A DNA stretch of 64,000 nucleotides from JAXLQL01 sp046331625 (GTDB lineage: Bacteria > Acidobacteriota > Terriglobia > Bryobacterales > Bryobacteraceae). A program made the position numbers and the translations under genes. The notes under the pieces were generated by a model. That model was not told where the DNA came from and made no database searches. It worked only from the letters and a program-made list of their open reading frames with translations. Shown here in pieces: positions 45,270 through 54,837 of the stretch. The stretch spans positions 62,001 to 126,000 of the forward strand of contig JAXLQL010000002.1 of NCBI GenBank assembly GCA_046331625.1. Reading direction: 5' to 3'. Within the stretch, counting starts at the first letter, position 1. Each line of letters begins with the position of its first letter.

Positions 45270-46250
45270 TCACCGCGGCAGCGCCGCACCCGACGCGATC
45301 CGGTTGCGCGCCATCCGGGCTCCGAGTTCGAGCGCCGCTTTCATTGACGTCGATTCGGCGATGTTCTTTCCCGCGATGTCGAACGCCGTCCCATGATCCA
45401 CTGAGGTCCGGATGATCGGCAGCCCGATCGACACGTTGATCCCGTTGTCGAAATCGAGCAGCTTCATCGGGATGTGGCCTTGGTCGTGGTACATCGCGAC
45501 AACCAGGTCGTAGTGTCCCTTCACCGCGCGGAGAAAGACCGTGTCGCCCGCGTGGGGACCATCGGCGTCGATCCCACGTTCGCGCGCCGCGCGAATCGCA
45601 GGCAGGATGAACTGCTCGTCTTCATCACCGAACAGCCCGTGCTCTCCGGCGTGCGGATTGAGCCCGCACACGGCGATGCGCGGCTTGGCGATTCCGATCA
45701 GCGGCATCGCCGCCGCGCCCAACTCGATCGTCTTCAGGATCCTCGCCGTCTCGAGCCGGCACGCGTCGCGGAGCGCGATGTGGGTCGAGACGTGGACCAC
45801 GCGTAGACGCTCGCTCACCAGCAGCATCCGTGAGTCCGAGTTGTCGCACAGTTCGGCGATGTATTCGGTGTGCCCCGAAAACTGGATGTTGTTGAGCGCT
45901 ACTGCTTCTTTGTTGAGCGGCGCGGTGACCATCGCGTCCGTTTCCCCGCGCAGGCACATCTCGGTGGCTGTCTTCACGTAGTGGAGCCCGGCCAGTCCGC
46001 AGGCCGCGCTCAGCTTGCCGAACGAGAAGCCGTCGAGCGAACCGAGATTCTGTTGCGCCGCCAGTTGCGCGGTGAACGGCGTTCCCGTGAGCCGCTCGGC
46101 CAGCCGGACCACGGGCTCGTCGCCCACCACGATCCAGTCGGCCAGGGAGGCGATCGCCGGATCGGCCAGCGCCTTCACCACCACCTCGGGACCAATGCCC
46201 GCCGGGTCGCCCAGCGTCACCGCGATTCGCGGTAGTCGATCTTGTTTCAA
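45270..46250 (-). CDS. pdxA2: PdxA-family dehydrogenase (probable 4-phospho-D-threonate/erythronate dehydrogenase)
   Basis: A 326-residue metal- and NAD-dependent beta-hydroxyacid dehydrogenase. It has GDPAGIGPEV at the start, the metal and substrate sites MVTAPLNKEAV, HTEYIA, LNPHAGE and AMYHDQGHIPMKLL, and the closing RTSVDHGTAFDIAGK. PdxA of vitamin B6 synthesis and PdxA2 of four-carbon acid sugar catabolism share this fold. PdxA2 is preferred because the overlapping upstream gene encodes a DUF1537 kinase. Together they would convert phosphorylated threonate or erythronate to dihydroxyacetone phosphate. Its ATG overlaps the kinase stop. Confidence 0.85.
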   Translation of the reverse strand: MKQDRLPRIAVTLGDPAGIGPEVVVKALADPAIASLADWIVVGDEPVVRLAERLTGTPFTAQLAAQQNLGSLDGFSFGKLSAACGLAGLHYVKTATEMCLRGETDAMVTAPLNKEAVALNNIQFSGHTEYIAELCDNSDSRMLLVSERLRVVHVSTHIALRDACRLETARILKTIELGAAAMPLIGIAKPRIAVCGLNPHAGEHGLFGDEDEQFILPAIRAARERGIDADGPHAGDTVFLRAVKGHYDLVVAMYHDQGHIPMKLLDFDNGINVSIGLPIIRTSVDHGTAFDIAGKNIAESTSMKAALELGARMARNRIASGAALPR

Positions 46251-47176
46251 ACATTTCCTCCCACGCGTGTCATTCCCGAAAGTAGCTCCACGGCCCGCGT
46301 CAGCGTCTCAGGGCCGCCGAATCCGCCCGACTTGGTGATCACCGCCAGCCCATCGCCCGCGCCGCCCACGATCCGCCCTACAGGAACTCCGGGCGACAGT
46401 TCCGCTTCGAGCCGGATCGCTTTCGCGCCCAGCGCCTCGAGCACCAGCAGAGCCGTATCGCCGCCCGAGAGGAACAGCCCGCCGGTCTGGCGCGGACGCA
46501 CGCAATCGGCGAGCAGCCGCAACTGGCCCGCGCTCGGGTTGCGCGAATCGATTCGCCAGAACTCGTATCCGAGGCGCGAGTGCGCGAGTAGATGGTCCAC
46601 TTGGGCGACGGTGGCGTCATGTGTAGAGCCGACGCAGAGGATCGGGCATCCCGCGCCCGGCGCTGCCGCAGCGGTCACTGGACCCGCGCCGAGCAATCGC
46701 GCTATTTCGCGCGCCAAGCCCGCCGAGCCAACCAGTAGCGGCTTTCGCGCCAAAGCCTCTTCCGCGATGCGGCGCAGGTCGTTAGTGGTCCGCGCGTCGA
46801 TGGCCGACGCTCCGAACATCGCGCGCAGGTCGATCCCGGCCGGCAGGGCGCGGCCATTCTCCACCGTGCGGCCCTGTTCGGGAAACGCCGGACACACGAC
46901 AACGTCTTCACGATCAAACGCAGCCACTTCTTCTCGCACGTTGCCGCGCATGATGGAATCGATCTTCTTGTACACGAGATCAGCCTCGGGAAGGCGCGCG
47001 CGCAAGGCTCGGATCTTGGCCGCAGCCAAGTCTGCCGCGTCATTGCGCGAGTCCGTGGAGAACACCGTCACCGCCGCCTCGGGAGCTTCGGGCGTCAATG
47101 CTACAACCGCGCCGGGAAACGCTACTCCCGTATCGCAAGCACCGGTGATGTCGTCGGCGACGATGTTGACCCGCAA
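46247..47176 (-). CDS. DUF1537 four-carbon acid sugar kinase
   Basis: A 309-residue kinase of the DtnK/OtnK/DenK family, which phosphorylates D-threonate or D-erythronate. It has IVADDITGACDTGV at the start, KIDSIMRGNV in the substrate domain, and the C-terminal nucleotide domain LFLSGGDTALLVLEALG and TKSGGFGG. It is shorter than typical members (about 420 residues) but both domains are recognisable. TTG at 47174-47176 is the start, since no in-frame ATG exists nearby. Only 15 bases separate it from the divergent DUF169 gene. Confidence 0.85.
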   Translation of the reverse strand: MRVNIVADDITGACDTGVAFPGAVVALTPEAPEAAVTVFSTDSRNDAADLAAAKIRALRARLPEADLVYKKIDSIMRGNVREEVAAFDREDVVVCPAFPEQGRTVENGRALPAGIDLRAMFGASAIDARTTNDLRRIAEEALARKPLLVGSAGLAREIARLLGAGPVTAAAAPGAGCPILCVGSTHDATVAQVDHLLAHSRLGYEFWRIDSRNPSAGQLRLLADCVRPRQTGGLFLSGGDTALLVLEALGAKAIRLEAELSPGVPVGRIVGGAGDGLAVITKSGGFGGPETLTRAVELLSGMTRVGGNV

Positions 47177-47191
47177 GATATCATCTTAAAC

Positions 47192-47893
47192 ATGAATCGT
47201 GTACAGGAACTTCTCGGCCTCTCCGCGCCGCCCATCGCAATCGGGTTTCTCGATGCCCCACCGGCCGGAGTGGCCCAATGGACCGGCGGCCCTACGCCCT
47301 CCGGCTGCACATTCTGGCGGTATGCGATGCAGGGTCAGTCTTTCTACACCGTGCCCTCCGATCACTACAACTGCGCCGTGGGAGCGCACACGCACGCGGT
47401 GTCGCTACCCGCCGAACGCGCCAAGGAACTCGAAGACACTGTCGGATTCATGGTGGCGAACCACTACATCGAGATGAAGGAAGTTCCGGGGATCCCGGTG
47501 CTGCCCAAAACTCCCGCCGCGGTTGCCTACGCGCCGGTTGACGATGCGAAGTTCGCAGCGGACGCAGTGCTGCTCGCTGCCGATCCCAATGCCGCCATGC
47601 TGCTCTACGAAGCGGCTCTCCGCGCTGGCGCGGGCAACGCTCTCACCAATGTGCTCGGGCGCCCCGGATGCGCGGTTCTTCCGTTGGCTGGGATGACGGG
47701 CTCCACCTCGCTCTCATTCGGCTGCAAGGGAAATCGCACCTTCACCGGGCTCCCCGCATCGCAGCTCTACGTAGCAATCCCCGGCAAGCACTGGGGAGCG
47801 GTGGCTCAGCAGGTGGAAGTGGTTTGCGCGGCCAATGCCGCGATGGGCCAATACTACGACAACAAGAAGTCGTTGTTTCCCATCGTGAACTAA
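47192..47893 (+). CDS. DUF169 family protein
   Basis: A 233-residue soluble protein with the DUF169 pattern: PIAIGFLD at the start, CTFWRYAMQG, YNCAVGAHTH, and GRPGCAVLPL followed by SFGCKGNRTFTGLP. Conserved cysteines suggest a metal or cofactor site. No function is established for the family; several members occur near metal or cofactor enzymes. ATG at 47192 lies 15 bases from the start of the divergent kinase, so both genes share a very compact control region. Confidence 0.75.
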   Translation: MNRVQELLGLSAPPIAIGFLDAPPAGVAQWTGGPTPSGCTFWRYAMQGQSFYTVPSDHYNCAVGAHTHAVSLPAERAKELEDTVGFMVANHYIEMKEVPGIPVLPKTPAAVAYAPVDDAKFAADAVLLAADPNAAMLLYEAALRAGAGNALTNVLGRPGCAVLPLAGMTGSTSLSFGCKGNRTFTGLPASQLYVAIPGKHWGAVAQQVEVVCAANAAMGQYYDNKKSLFPIVN

Positions 47894-47902
47894 ACTGGGA
47901 TT

Positions 47903-48466
47903 ATGATCCTGAAACCGAGCCGGCGAGACGTCTGCCTGATGTTGGGAGGCGCAGCCGCGGCCCAAGCGGCGCTCACTCTTCCCAAGCCGTCTCCATCGCT
48001 GGTCTTCCGCACTACGACCGGACAGATCGACATCGCGAGCTACAAGGGCAAGGTGCTCGGCATCGAGTTCCTGCTCACCACGTGTCCGCATTGCCAGAAC
48101 TGCTCGCGCGTCTTGCAGAAGATGCAGACCGAGTTCGGCTCGCGCGGATTCCAGGCGCTCGGCATTGCGGTCAATGACATGTCGAACATGCTGGTGGACG
48201 ATTACGTGAAGAATCTCGGGCTCAGCTTCCCGGTCGGCTTCGCGCCCAAGGAACTGCCGCATCAGTACCTCGAGCATCCGATCGCGATGATCATGTACTA
48301 TCCTCAACTCGTGTTCATCGATCGCGCGGGCGTGATTCGCGCGCACTACCCTGGCGGCGACAAGTTCTACCAGGAAGAAGAGAAGAACATGCGCGCGCAG
48401 ATCGAGACGCTGCTCGGCGCAGCGAAGCCCGCGACTAGCGCCAAGGGTCCGGCAAAGAAGAAGTAG
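47903..48466 (+). CDS. Tat-exported TlpA/thioredoxin-like protein
   Basis: A 187-residue exported thioredoxin-fold protein. The twin-arginine leader SRRDVCLMLGGAAAAQAALT is followed by the redox motif C61-P-H-C64 in LLTTCPHCQNC, with an extra cysteine at 67. The AhpC/TlpA region GIAVNDM and PQLVFIDRAGVIRAHYPGG is complete. It may reduce disulfides or act as a peroxidase partner in the periplasm. It follows DUF169 by 9 bases and is likely in its operon. A lysine-rich C-terminus (GPAKKK) is noted. Confidence 0.8.
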   Translation: MILKPSRRDVCLMLGGAAAAQAALTLPKPSPSLVFRTTTGQIDIASYKGKVLGIEFLLTTCPHCQNCSRVLQKMQTEFGSRGFQALGIAVNDMSNMLVDDYVKNLGLSFPVGFAPKELPHQYLEHPIAMIMYYPQLVFIDRAGVIRAHYPGGDKFYQEEEKNMRAQIETLLGAAKPATSAKGPAKKK

Positions 48467-48470
48467 GCTC

Positions 48471-49529
48471 TCAGATCTGCACGGTTCGACCGGTGCGCGA
48501 TGCTTCCAGCACCGCGAGCGTGGCGCGAAGCGTCTCGCTCCCACCCCGTGCGTCGAGGAGCGGCTGCACGCGCCCGCGCGCGACATCGCAGAAGTGCCGC
48601 ATCTGATTCGTGAGCGGATCGGAGCCGAGATCCGCTACGCTGAGGCGCTCGGAGTGGATCGGAGTCCACCAGTGCCCTTCGCCGCTGTGACTCCAGAACT
48701 CGAGTCGCGGAACGGAGAGCGCGCCCTCCGATCCGGCGATGAAGTAGCACGACTCTTCCGTGCGCGGGTAGGCAGGGTTCTCGCCGGAGGTGAGCTCCCA
48801 ACTCCACGGGCTCGGGGCGGCGTCCGACAGCGTCACCGTACCCACCGCGCCATTGCGGAATGCGAGGATCAAGCTGGCCGTGTCTTCCACGGCGAATCCG
48901 CGCGCGTGGTTCGACGCGAGAGCTTGCACGGTGGCGATGTCGCCGCACAGATTGCGGAGGTCGTCGATCGTGTGGATCAGGTTGATCATCACGGGTCCGC
49001 CACCTGGCTCGCGGCGCCATGAGTTCCGGCCCTCGAAGTATTCGGGCGGCTTGCGGAACCAGCACATGGCATTCACGGCCACGAGCTTGCCCAAGCGGCC
49101 CGAGGCGATGATCTGCTTCGCTCCTCTCATCAGTGCGCTGTGGCGGCGATGATGTCCCACGAGCACGGGCACGCCATCGCGCTCCGAGCTTTCGGTTAGC
49201 TCTCGTGCCTGCTCCGCCGTCTCGCAGATCGGCTTCTCCATCAACATCGGCACACGCGCGCGAACGGCCGCCATTCCGGCGGCGAAGTGCGCTTGGTTCG
49301 GGAGCGCGATCACCACGCCGTCGGGCTTCACACTTGCGAGCATTGATGCGAGATCGCCGCTCCATGGGACGCCCAGAGTCGAGGCCTGCGCGGCCACTGT
49401 CTCACTGAGGTCCACTATGCCCACGAGGCGAGCTTCACGCTCGCGCTGTAGGCGCTCAATGTGGGCCTGCCCTATCATACCGGCGCCAGCCACCACGATC
49501 CGGGCAGCAGCAGCCGAGCCGCTGTTCAT
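48471..49529 (-). CDS. Gfo/Idh/MocA family dehydrogenase
   Basis: A 352-residue NAD(P)-dependent oxidoreductase. The Rossmann motif VVAGAGMIGQAH is at the start, MEKPICET holds the EKP motif, and LVGHHRRHS and INLIHTIDD form part of the substrate and catalytic sites. ATG at 49529 starts this block; the frame is open to 49568, overlapping the previous gene's end. Members act on sugars, inositols or related compounds. It is 26 bases downstream of the SBBP-VWA gene on the same strand. The substrate is unknown. Confidence 0.82.
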   Translation of the reverse strand: MNSGSAAAARIVVAGAGMIGQAHIERLQREREARLVGIVDLSETVAAQASTLGVPWSGDLASMLASVKPDGVVIALPNQAHFAAGMAAVRARVPMLMEKPICETAEQARELTESSERDGVPVLVGHHRRHSALMRGAKQIIASGRLGKLVAVNAMCWFRKPPEYFEGRNSWRREPGGGPVMINLIHTIDDLRNLCGDIATVQALASNHARGFAVEDTASLILAFRNGAVGTVTLSDAAPSPWSWELTSGENPAYPRTEESCYFIAGSEGALSVPRLEFWSHSGEGHWWTPIHSERLSVADLGSDPLTNQMRHFCDVARGRVQPLLDARGGSETLRATLAVLEASRTGRTVQI

Positions 49530-49555
49530 TTCAGTCTGTTCTCGAGTCCGGCCCG

Positions 49556-52500
49556 TTACTTCAAGCAAGGCGCGTAATTGCGCGTCGCCGTCACCGTACC
49601 TTCCGGCGTCTTGAACGTGAACGACAGGGGCTTGGTCCGCCCGTCGATCGCCAGCGCGTAGGTATTGATCGCATACTGCGCCTGGATGATCCCGTTGATC
49701 CGGTTCAGCACATCTCCGTATCTGATCGGAGAGCTCTCCTGGAAATACTGGCCGAACGTATCGCGCGTCAACTGCCGTAGGAAGCCCGTCAGGTTCACGT
49801 CCGTGCCGCCCGAGCCGATCGCTACCGCGTATACGGTGACGCCGCTGGCGCGCGCCACACCCAGAGCCTGGCTCGCGTCGTTGAAGACTCCGCTCAGATT
49901 ATCCTTGGCCGTGAACAGCACCACGATCCGGCGCCGCCCTTGCTGCTCTTCATCGCGGAAGCTCGCGGTCGCATTTGCCACTGCATCATACAGAGCGTTG
50001 CCCGGATCTACGGGGCGCAACAAGTCGATCAGCGTGTTCACTCTTTCCTTGTCCGCGGTGAACGGCAGCAACGGCCGCGCCTGGTCTTCCAAGTGCACGA
50101 TGCTGACACGGTCCTGCGCGCCGAGGTTGTTCACGAACCCTTTCGCCGCGGCCTTCAACAGGAGTTGATCCTCCTGGGCTGTGATCCCGTTCATGCCGAA
50201 CACGAGCGCCACCGAGGCAGGGAAGTCTGCCGCCGCTGGCGCGATCGTGCAGGTCACCGGCTGCCCTTCTTCCATGCACGATGTCGAATCCGCAGTCATG
50301 TTCCGCACCGGCGTACCACCGGAACTGAACACCGAGACAAACGACGTCATCGCCGGACACGCACGTGAGTCGAACTGATTCACGATGCCGAATGGCACGC
50401 CCGTTTGCTGGAATGCGCGCACGGTGAGGTTCAAGCTGTTCGAAAGTCCGCCCCCCGGCGCAGGCGACCGCACCGCTACCGGCACTTGGCCGACGCTGAG
50501 AATGTCACCCGCTTGGACGAACGCGATCAACTGGGCCGAGTGATTGAAGAACGTCGATCGTGGCTTGCCAGCTACTTCTACCACTGAGCCCTTCACGAAT
50601 CCCGTTCCGTTCACCACCAAGTTGAACGGCGCGCCACCTTGATCCACTTGATCCGGCGACAAAGTCGTGAGAGCCGGCCGCGGATTGTCGGGCGGAGGCA
50701 ACGTTCCACCTGTGCCGGTTACCGGTACGTTCAGCATCGGCTGTTGGGGGTCGTCGGTCGAAACCGAAATCGTCGTGGCCACGGCGCCGTTCGCCACGGG
50801 CGTAAACCGCACGGTCAGCAAGCGAGTCTCACCGGGTTGCAGCGTGCCGACCAGATTCGGCGTCACCGTCACCGACTGCAAGGCCGACGTGATCGAATTC
50901 ACGTTCAGCGGGAACGTTCCCGCGTTGCCCACGGTCAACGGCAACTCGCGGAACTGGCCGATGATCACGTCGCCGAAGTCGATTCGCGTCGGCGATACGG
51001 CGGCCGACGGATTGAGATCGAGCCCACCCGCCACGCGCACGAATGCGGTCGCCGGCGATTGCTCCAGTCCGAAACGGACGCTCAAGGCCAAGTCGCCATT
51101 GCGGACATCCTGCGGAATGCGGAACGTGATCTGATAGAGTCCCGTTTGATCGAGCGACAGCCCACAGTAGCTGATCTGATCGCCGGGGATCTGCCGGCCG
51201 TCGAGAATCAACACCGGCGGCTCCACGGTTCGCGCGAGTTCGGTGGTCTTCTCGCCGGCAGGAATCGCCGGCCGCGTAGGGCCAAAGCCCGTTCCATAAA
51301 CCGTGATCACGTCATTCGGGCCCGCCGGGATCGCACGATCCACGCTCGGCGGACCGATCTTCTCGCCACTCTCTTTGATCGCGAAAATCGGATTCCGCGC
51401 ATTGCCCGATTGCCAGTAGAGGAACTCCGGTGAGAACGCGCGGAGATCCACCGTCGCTGGATCGCTGCGCAACTCGCCTGGTAGGCCGCAGTTCTTGATC
51501 ACCACCACCGGAACGTTGTCGGCATTCGGAATCTCGGGCACCACGAACTCGATCACCGTAGTGCTCACCGCCGCCAATCGCGCCGCCACCCCGCCAACGG
51601 TGAGGCACACCCCGGCCAGGTTCAACGGCAATTTCGGATCGTCCACCTGCGAAGGCCGCACGTCAGTGAAGTCCGGCGCGAACAGCCGGCCGAGCACCGC
51701 TCCGCGCGCGCCCACCGAAAGCACTCGCAACGGAGGATTCGAGAATCCGCCGCTGATCACGCCGCCAGGGCTGATCTCTGGCAGTGGCGGACCCACGCGC
51801 TGCGCGGTCAACGTGAAGACGGTAGTCAGATCACCGAACTTCGCTGTCACCGATGCCGGACCCGGACGATCGCCGAGCCTCGCCAGCACGCGTGCCTGAC
51901 CTTGCTGGTCCGTCGTCACTGCGGTTCCCGTGATGGTGGCGTTGGTTGCCGAGAAGTTCACGAGCACGCCGGCAATCGGATTGTTGAATTGGTCACGCAC
52001 GGCCACCACCAACGGCAGCCGCACCTCCGCTCCCTGATCAGCCGTTTGCTTGTCTCCACTCACGATCACGATCTGCGAAGCCGGGGCGCGCGCCTCTCCG
52101 ATCCTGGTGATGAACGCCGTGTTCGTGCCGAACCCCGTGGTCGACTGCAGCGCTCCCGGCGAGATCGGGAACGCCGAAGATTGCGTGTAGCCCGCCACGA
52201 AGATGTTGCCCGCCGCATCGCGCGTGATCGCGTTTCCGAAGTCAGTGCGCGTACCGCCGAGGTACGTGGAGAATTGCAACTGTTGCCCGTACTGCGTGAA
52301 CACCGAGAGGAACGCGTCGTAGGGCTCGCCGGTGATTCCCAGTGAGAGGCTGGCTTGCAGTGCGTCGAACGTCACCGGGAAATCGCGGCTGGTGGTGGTT
52401 CCGAACACGTAAGCGTTGCCCGCGGCATCGCCGACCACGGCGTTAGCCTGGTCGTCGCCGGAGCCACCCAAGTAGGTGGAGTAGACAATCTGGCCGCTGC

Positions 52501-54160
52501 CGTTGATCTTCGTCACGAATGCGTCTCGCGGTGGAATCGCCAGATTCGTGCCGCCGTTCAGGAATTGCTGCACCACCTGAGGCGTCGCTGGAAAGCGCGC
52601 GCTCAGCGTATCGCCCACTACATAGATGTTGGTCCCGAAAGTGTCCACGTACATGGCGTTCACTGTGTCCACGTTCTCTCCGCCCAGGAAGGTCGAGAAC
52701 ACGATCGCCGTGCCATCGGCTGCGATCTTCGTCACGAACCCGTCCGATTGCCCCAAGTGCGTGGTTTGCGGCGCGCTCGACGTCACCGGAAAATCGCGCA
52801 ACGTTGTGATACCGGCTACCCAGATTCCTCCGGTCCGATCCACGGCGATCGCGCGACCCGACTCATACGGCACGATGAAGCTGTCGTCTGCGCCACCGAG
52901 ATAAGTGGAAAAAATCGCGCCGCTCCCGTTTGGCCGAAGTTTGGTTACGAACGCATCGTTGACGCCTTTGCGCTCAGTCTGGATGACGCCTTCGTTCGTC
53001 GGATAATCGCTCGACACCGTGTCGCCAGTCACGTAGGCGCTCCCCGAAAAATCGATCGCCACGGCGTTCACCGTGTCGGCGCCCTTGCCGCCGATTCGCG
53101 TCGAGTACAGCATGTTCGCGCCCGAGGGATCGAGCTTCACCACGAAGCCGTCTTTGTCACCGTCGCTCGCGCCCTGAATCTTCCATGCCCCCTGCGTGGT
53201 CGGAAAATTCACCGAAAGCGTCGTGCCGGCCACGTAGGCGTTGCCGGCCTGATCCACCGCCATGTAGGCGCCGCTTTCCTCGTTGCCTCCGCCGATGAGC
53301 GTCGAGTACAGCACCTTGGTTCCGGTCGCATTGAGCTTCACGACGAAGATATCGGTGCCGCCCACTACTTGCCGCTGCACTGCCTCCGCGGTGGAAGGAT
53401 AATCCGGCGACGTCGCGAGGCCGGCGACATAGAGGTTCCCCGCGCCGTCGAGCGCGATGGAACGAGCCTCTTCGCGGATTCGGCCGCCGTAGAACGTCGA
53501 GAACTGAATCACCGGATCAATCACCAACGCGCGGTTCCGGTCATAGCGGTCCACCGCGAAACCGATGCGATTCCCGCTGAGAACCCGGTAGCCTCCGCCG
53601 ATTTCGCGGCGCTGGCCGTCGATCTCCTGATAAAGGTGCGGACGCCGTTGGCGCACTTCGCCGCTCGCCGCGGTCAGCACCAAGTCGCCCGAAACATCCA
53701 CGCGGACGCCCGATGCGCCTTCGAACGCGAACGCAATCCGAGTGGGATCGGCTCCCGGCGTCACCACGAAATCGTACTCGAGCTGTGCCGGATTGCCGTA
53801 GTAGACCAAGTCGATGCCCGGATACACGCCCGAATAGCGCACGCGGCCGTAGGTGGCCACTCCGGTGCGCCACTGCTTCGGATCGTTGCCGAGGAAGTAG
53901 TTGCTGGTGCCTTCGAGGCGATCCTCCGCTCGCCCCGCGGCGTTCGCCGCTGAGCCCGCCAGCCGCATGTGAACCGAACCGCGCGCGTTGCGGAATCGCG
54001 CCTCTGTGCTCGTCAACGCCAGCGAGTATCCGTGTCCTCGCGAGACGAACCCCCCGTCAGGCGTAGCCTCGAAACTGAGGGGAAGCGAGGCCAGCGGGGT
54101 AGACGCAAACGCGGGCAACGCGGTAAGGAAAACAAAAGTGCTTAGTTTTGTTCGATTCAT
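49556..54160 (-). CDS. Giant secreted SBBP-repeat protein with Ig-like, ASH, IPT and VWA domains
   Basis: A 1534-residue exported protein. The signal peptide (LSTFVFLTALPAFA) is followed by an N-terminal domain of DUF7948 type to about residue 220, then SBBP beta-propeller repeats to about residue 710 with recurring units such as FSTFLGG and AGNAYVAG. Next come an invasin-like Ig domain (about 715-800), a TIGR03437-like part (to about 1050), an ASH/HYDIN-like domain (FGDVIIGQFRELPLTVGNAG), an IPT/TIG domain, and a C-terminal VWA of acidobacterial type (ALYDAVANATASF, then RRIVVLFTAKDNLSG). The VWA motif DxSxS is not evident, so metal binding is doubtful. It probably acts at the cell surface in adhesion. 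Confidence 0.82.
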   Translation of the reverse strand: MNRTKLSTFVFLTALPAFASTPLASLPLSFEATPDGGFVSRGHGYSLALTSTEARFRNARGSVHMRLAGSAANAAGRAEDRLEGTSNYFLGNDPKQWRTGVATYGRVRYSGVYPGIDLVYYGNPAQLEYDFVVTPGADPTRIAFAFEGASGVRVDVSGDLVLTAASGEVRQRRPHLYQEIDGQRREIGGGYRVLSGNRIGFAVDRYDRNRALVIDPVIQFSTFYGGRIREEARSIALDGAGNLYVAGLATSPDYPSTAEAVQRQVVGGTDIFVVKLNATGTKVLYSTLIGGGNEESGAYMAVDQAGNAYVAGTTLSVNFPTTQGAWKIQGASDGDKDGFVVKLDPSGANMLYSTRIGGKGADTVNAVAIDFSGSAYVTGDTVSSDYPTNEGVIQTERKGVNDAFVTKLRPNGSGAIFSTYLGGADDSFIVPYESGRAIAVDRTGGIWVAGITTLRDFPVTSSAPQTTHLGQSDGFVTKIAADGTAIVFSTFLGGENVDTVNAMYVDTFGTNIYVVGDTLSARFPATPQVVQQFLNGGTNLAIPPRDAFVTKINGSGQIVYSTYLGGSGDDQANAVVGDAAGNAYVFGTTTSRDFPVTFDALQASLSLGITGEPYDAFLSVFTQYGQQLQFSTYLGGTRTDFGNAITRDAAGNIFVAGYTQSSAFPISPGALQSTTGFGTNTAFITRIGEARAPASQIVIVSGDKQTADQGAEVRLPLVVAVRDQFNNPIAGVLVNFSATNATITGTAVTTDQQGQARVLARLGDRPGPASVTAKFGDLTTVFTLTAQRVGPPLPEISPGGVISGGFSNPPLRVLSVGARGAVLGRLFAPDFTDVRPSQVDDPKLPLNLAGVCLTVGGVAARLAAVSTTVIEFVVPEIPNADNVPVVVIKNCGLPGELRSDPATVDLRAFSPEFLYWQSGNARNPIFAIKESGEKIGPPSVDRAIPAGPNDVITVYGTGFGPTRPAIPAGEKTTELARTVEPPVLILDGRQIPGDQISYCGLSLDQTGLYQITFRIPQDVRNGDLALSVRFGLEQSPATAFVRVAGGLDLNPSAAVSPTRIDFGDVIIGQFRELPLTVGNAGTFPLNVNSITSALQSVTVTPNLVGTLQPGETRLLTVRFTPVANGAVATTISVSTDDPQQPMLNVPVTGTGGTLPPPDNPRPALTTLSPDQVDQGGAPFNLVVNGTGFVKGSVVEVAGKPRSTFFNHSAQLIAFVQAGDILSVGQVPVAVRSPAPGGGLSNSLNLTVRAFQQTGVPFGIVNQFDSRACPAMTSFVSVFSSGGTPVRNMTADSTSCMEEGQPVTCTIAPAAADFPASVALVFGMNGITAQEDQLLLKAAAKGFVNNLGAQDRVSIVHLEDQARPLLPFTADKERVNTLIDLLRPVDPGNALYDAVANATASFRDEEQQGRRRIVVLFTAKDNLSGVFNDASQALGVARASGVTVYAVAIGSGGTDVNLTGFLRQLTRDTFGQYFQESSPIRYGDVLNRINGIIQAQYAINTYALAIDGRTKPLSFTFKTPEGTVTATRNYAPCLK

Positions 54161-54204
54161 GGCGCACTCGTTTTTATATTACTGCTAACCGGGCGCTGGC
54201 GTAC

Positions 54205-54837
54205 TCAGGCCGTCCGGGAGGCCTCGAGAACCGCTCCTTCGAAGGCGTCCAAAGCGCCGCTGAAGAAGTGATCTCCGGACTCGACCCACACGAGTTGCTT
54301 CTCTCCGGCGACCGACTCGAAGAAGCGCTCGAACTCCGGCCGCGGACCGAACTCGTCGCGTGTGCTCTGCACGAATACACGCTGTACGGGAGCTTCCAGA
54401 TAGTCGCTGTAGTCCTGGTACCGCGCCGGGAATCCCACCGCGATCACACGCGCCGCATCGGGACACTCCTTGGCGAGCCGCAGCACAATCCGCGACCCGA
54501 ACGAGAACCCGGCGAGCGTATACGGCAGATCCGGATACCGAGAGCGCAACCAGGCGAGCGCGGCCCGTGCATCGTCCACTTCGCCGATCCCATTCGCGTA
54601 GCTACCCTCGCTCAGGTTCACACCGCGATAATTGAAGCGCAGCACCACTGCGCCTGCTTTTCGGAGCGCCCGCGCCATGCGGTAGACCACCTTGTTGTGC
54701 ATCGTGCCGCCGTGCTGCGGATGCGGATGGCAAACCAGCGCCGCATGAATTGGGTCGCGATCCTCGGGCTCTTCGAGCAGCGATTCCAGCCTGCCGGCGG
54801 GCCCCGTGAGCAGATGCGTCTCGATCCGCCGCGCCAC
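54205..54837 (-). CDS. Alpha/beta hydrolase, small dienelactone-hydrolase-like
   Basis: A 210-residue hydrolase. CHPHPQHGGTMHNKVVYRMA is a hallmark of this subfamily. The nucleophile is in AGFSFGS, the acid in STRDEFG and the histidine in SGDHFF. GTG at 54835-54837 overlaps the stop of the upstream gene by one base (TAGTG), so translation is coupled. Such proteins are often called PHP-like or KANL3/Tex30-type hydrolases with no known substrate. It is divergent in role from the secreted hydrolases above, having no signal peptide. Confidence 0.8.
   Translation of the reverse strand: MARRIETHLLTGPAGRLESLLEEPEDRDPIHAALVCHPHPQHGGTMHNKVVYRMARALRKAGAVVLRFNYRGVNLSEGSYANGIGEVDDARAALAWLRSRYPDLPYTLAGFSFGSRIVLRLAKECPDAARVIAVGFPARYQDYSDYLEAPVQRVFVQSTRDEFGPRPEFERFFESVAGEKQLVWVESGDHFFSGALDAFEGAVLEASRTA

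Noticed and set aside
52355..53953. 532-residue plus-strand ORF
   Set aside because: Antisense to the SBBP repeats; its apparent regularity mirrors the repeat codons.
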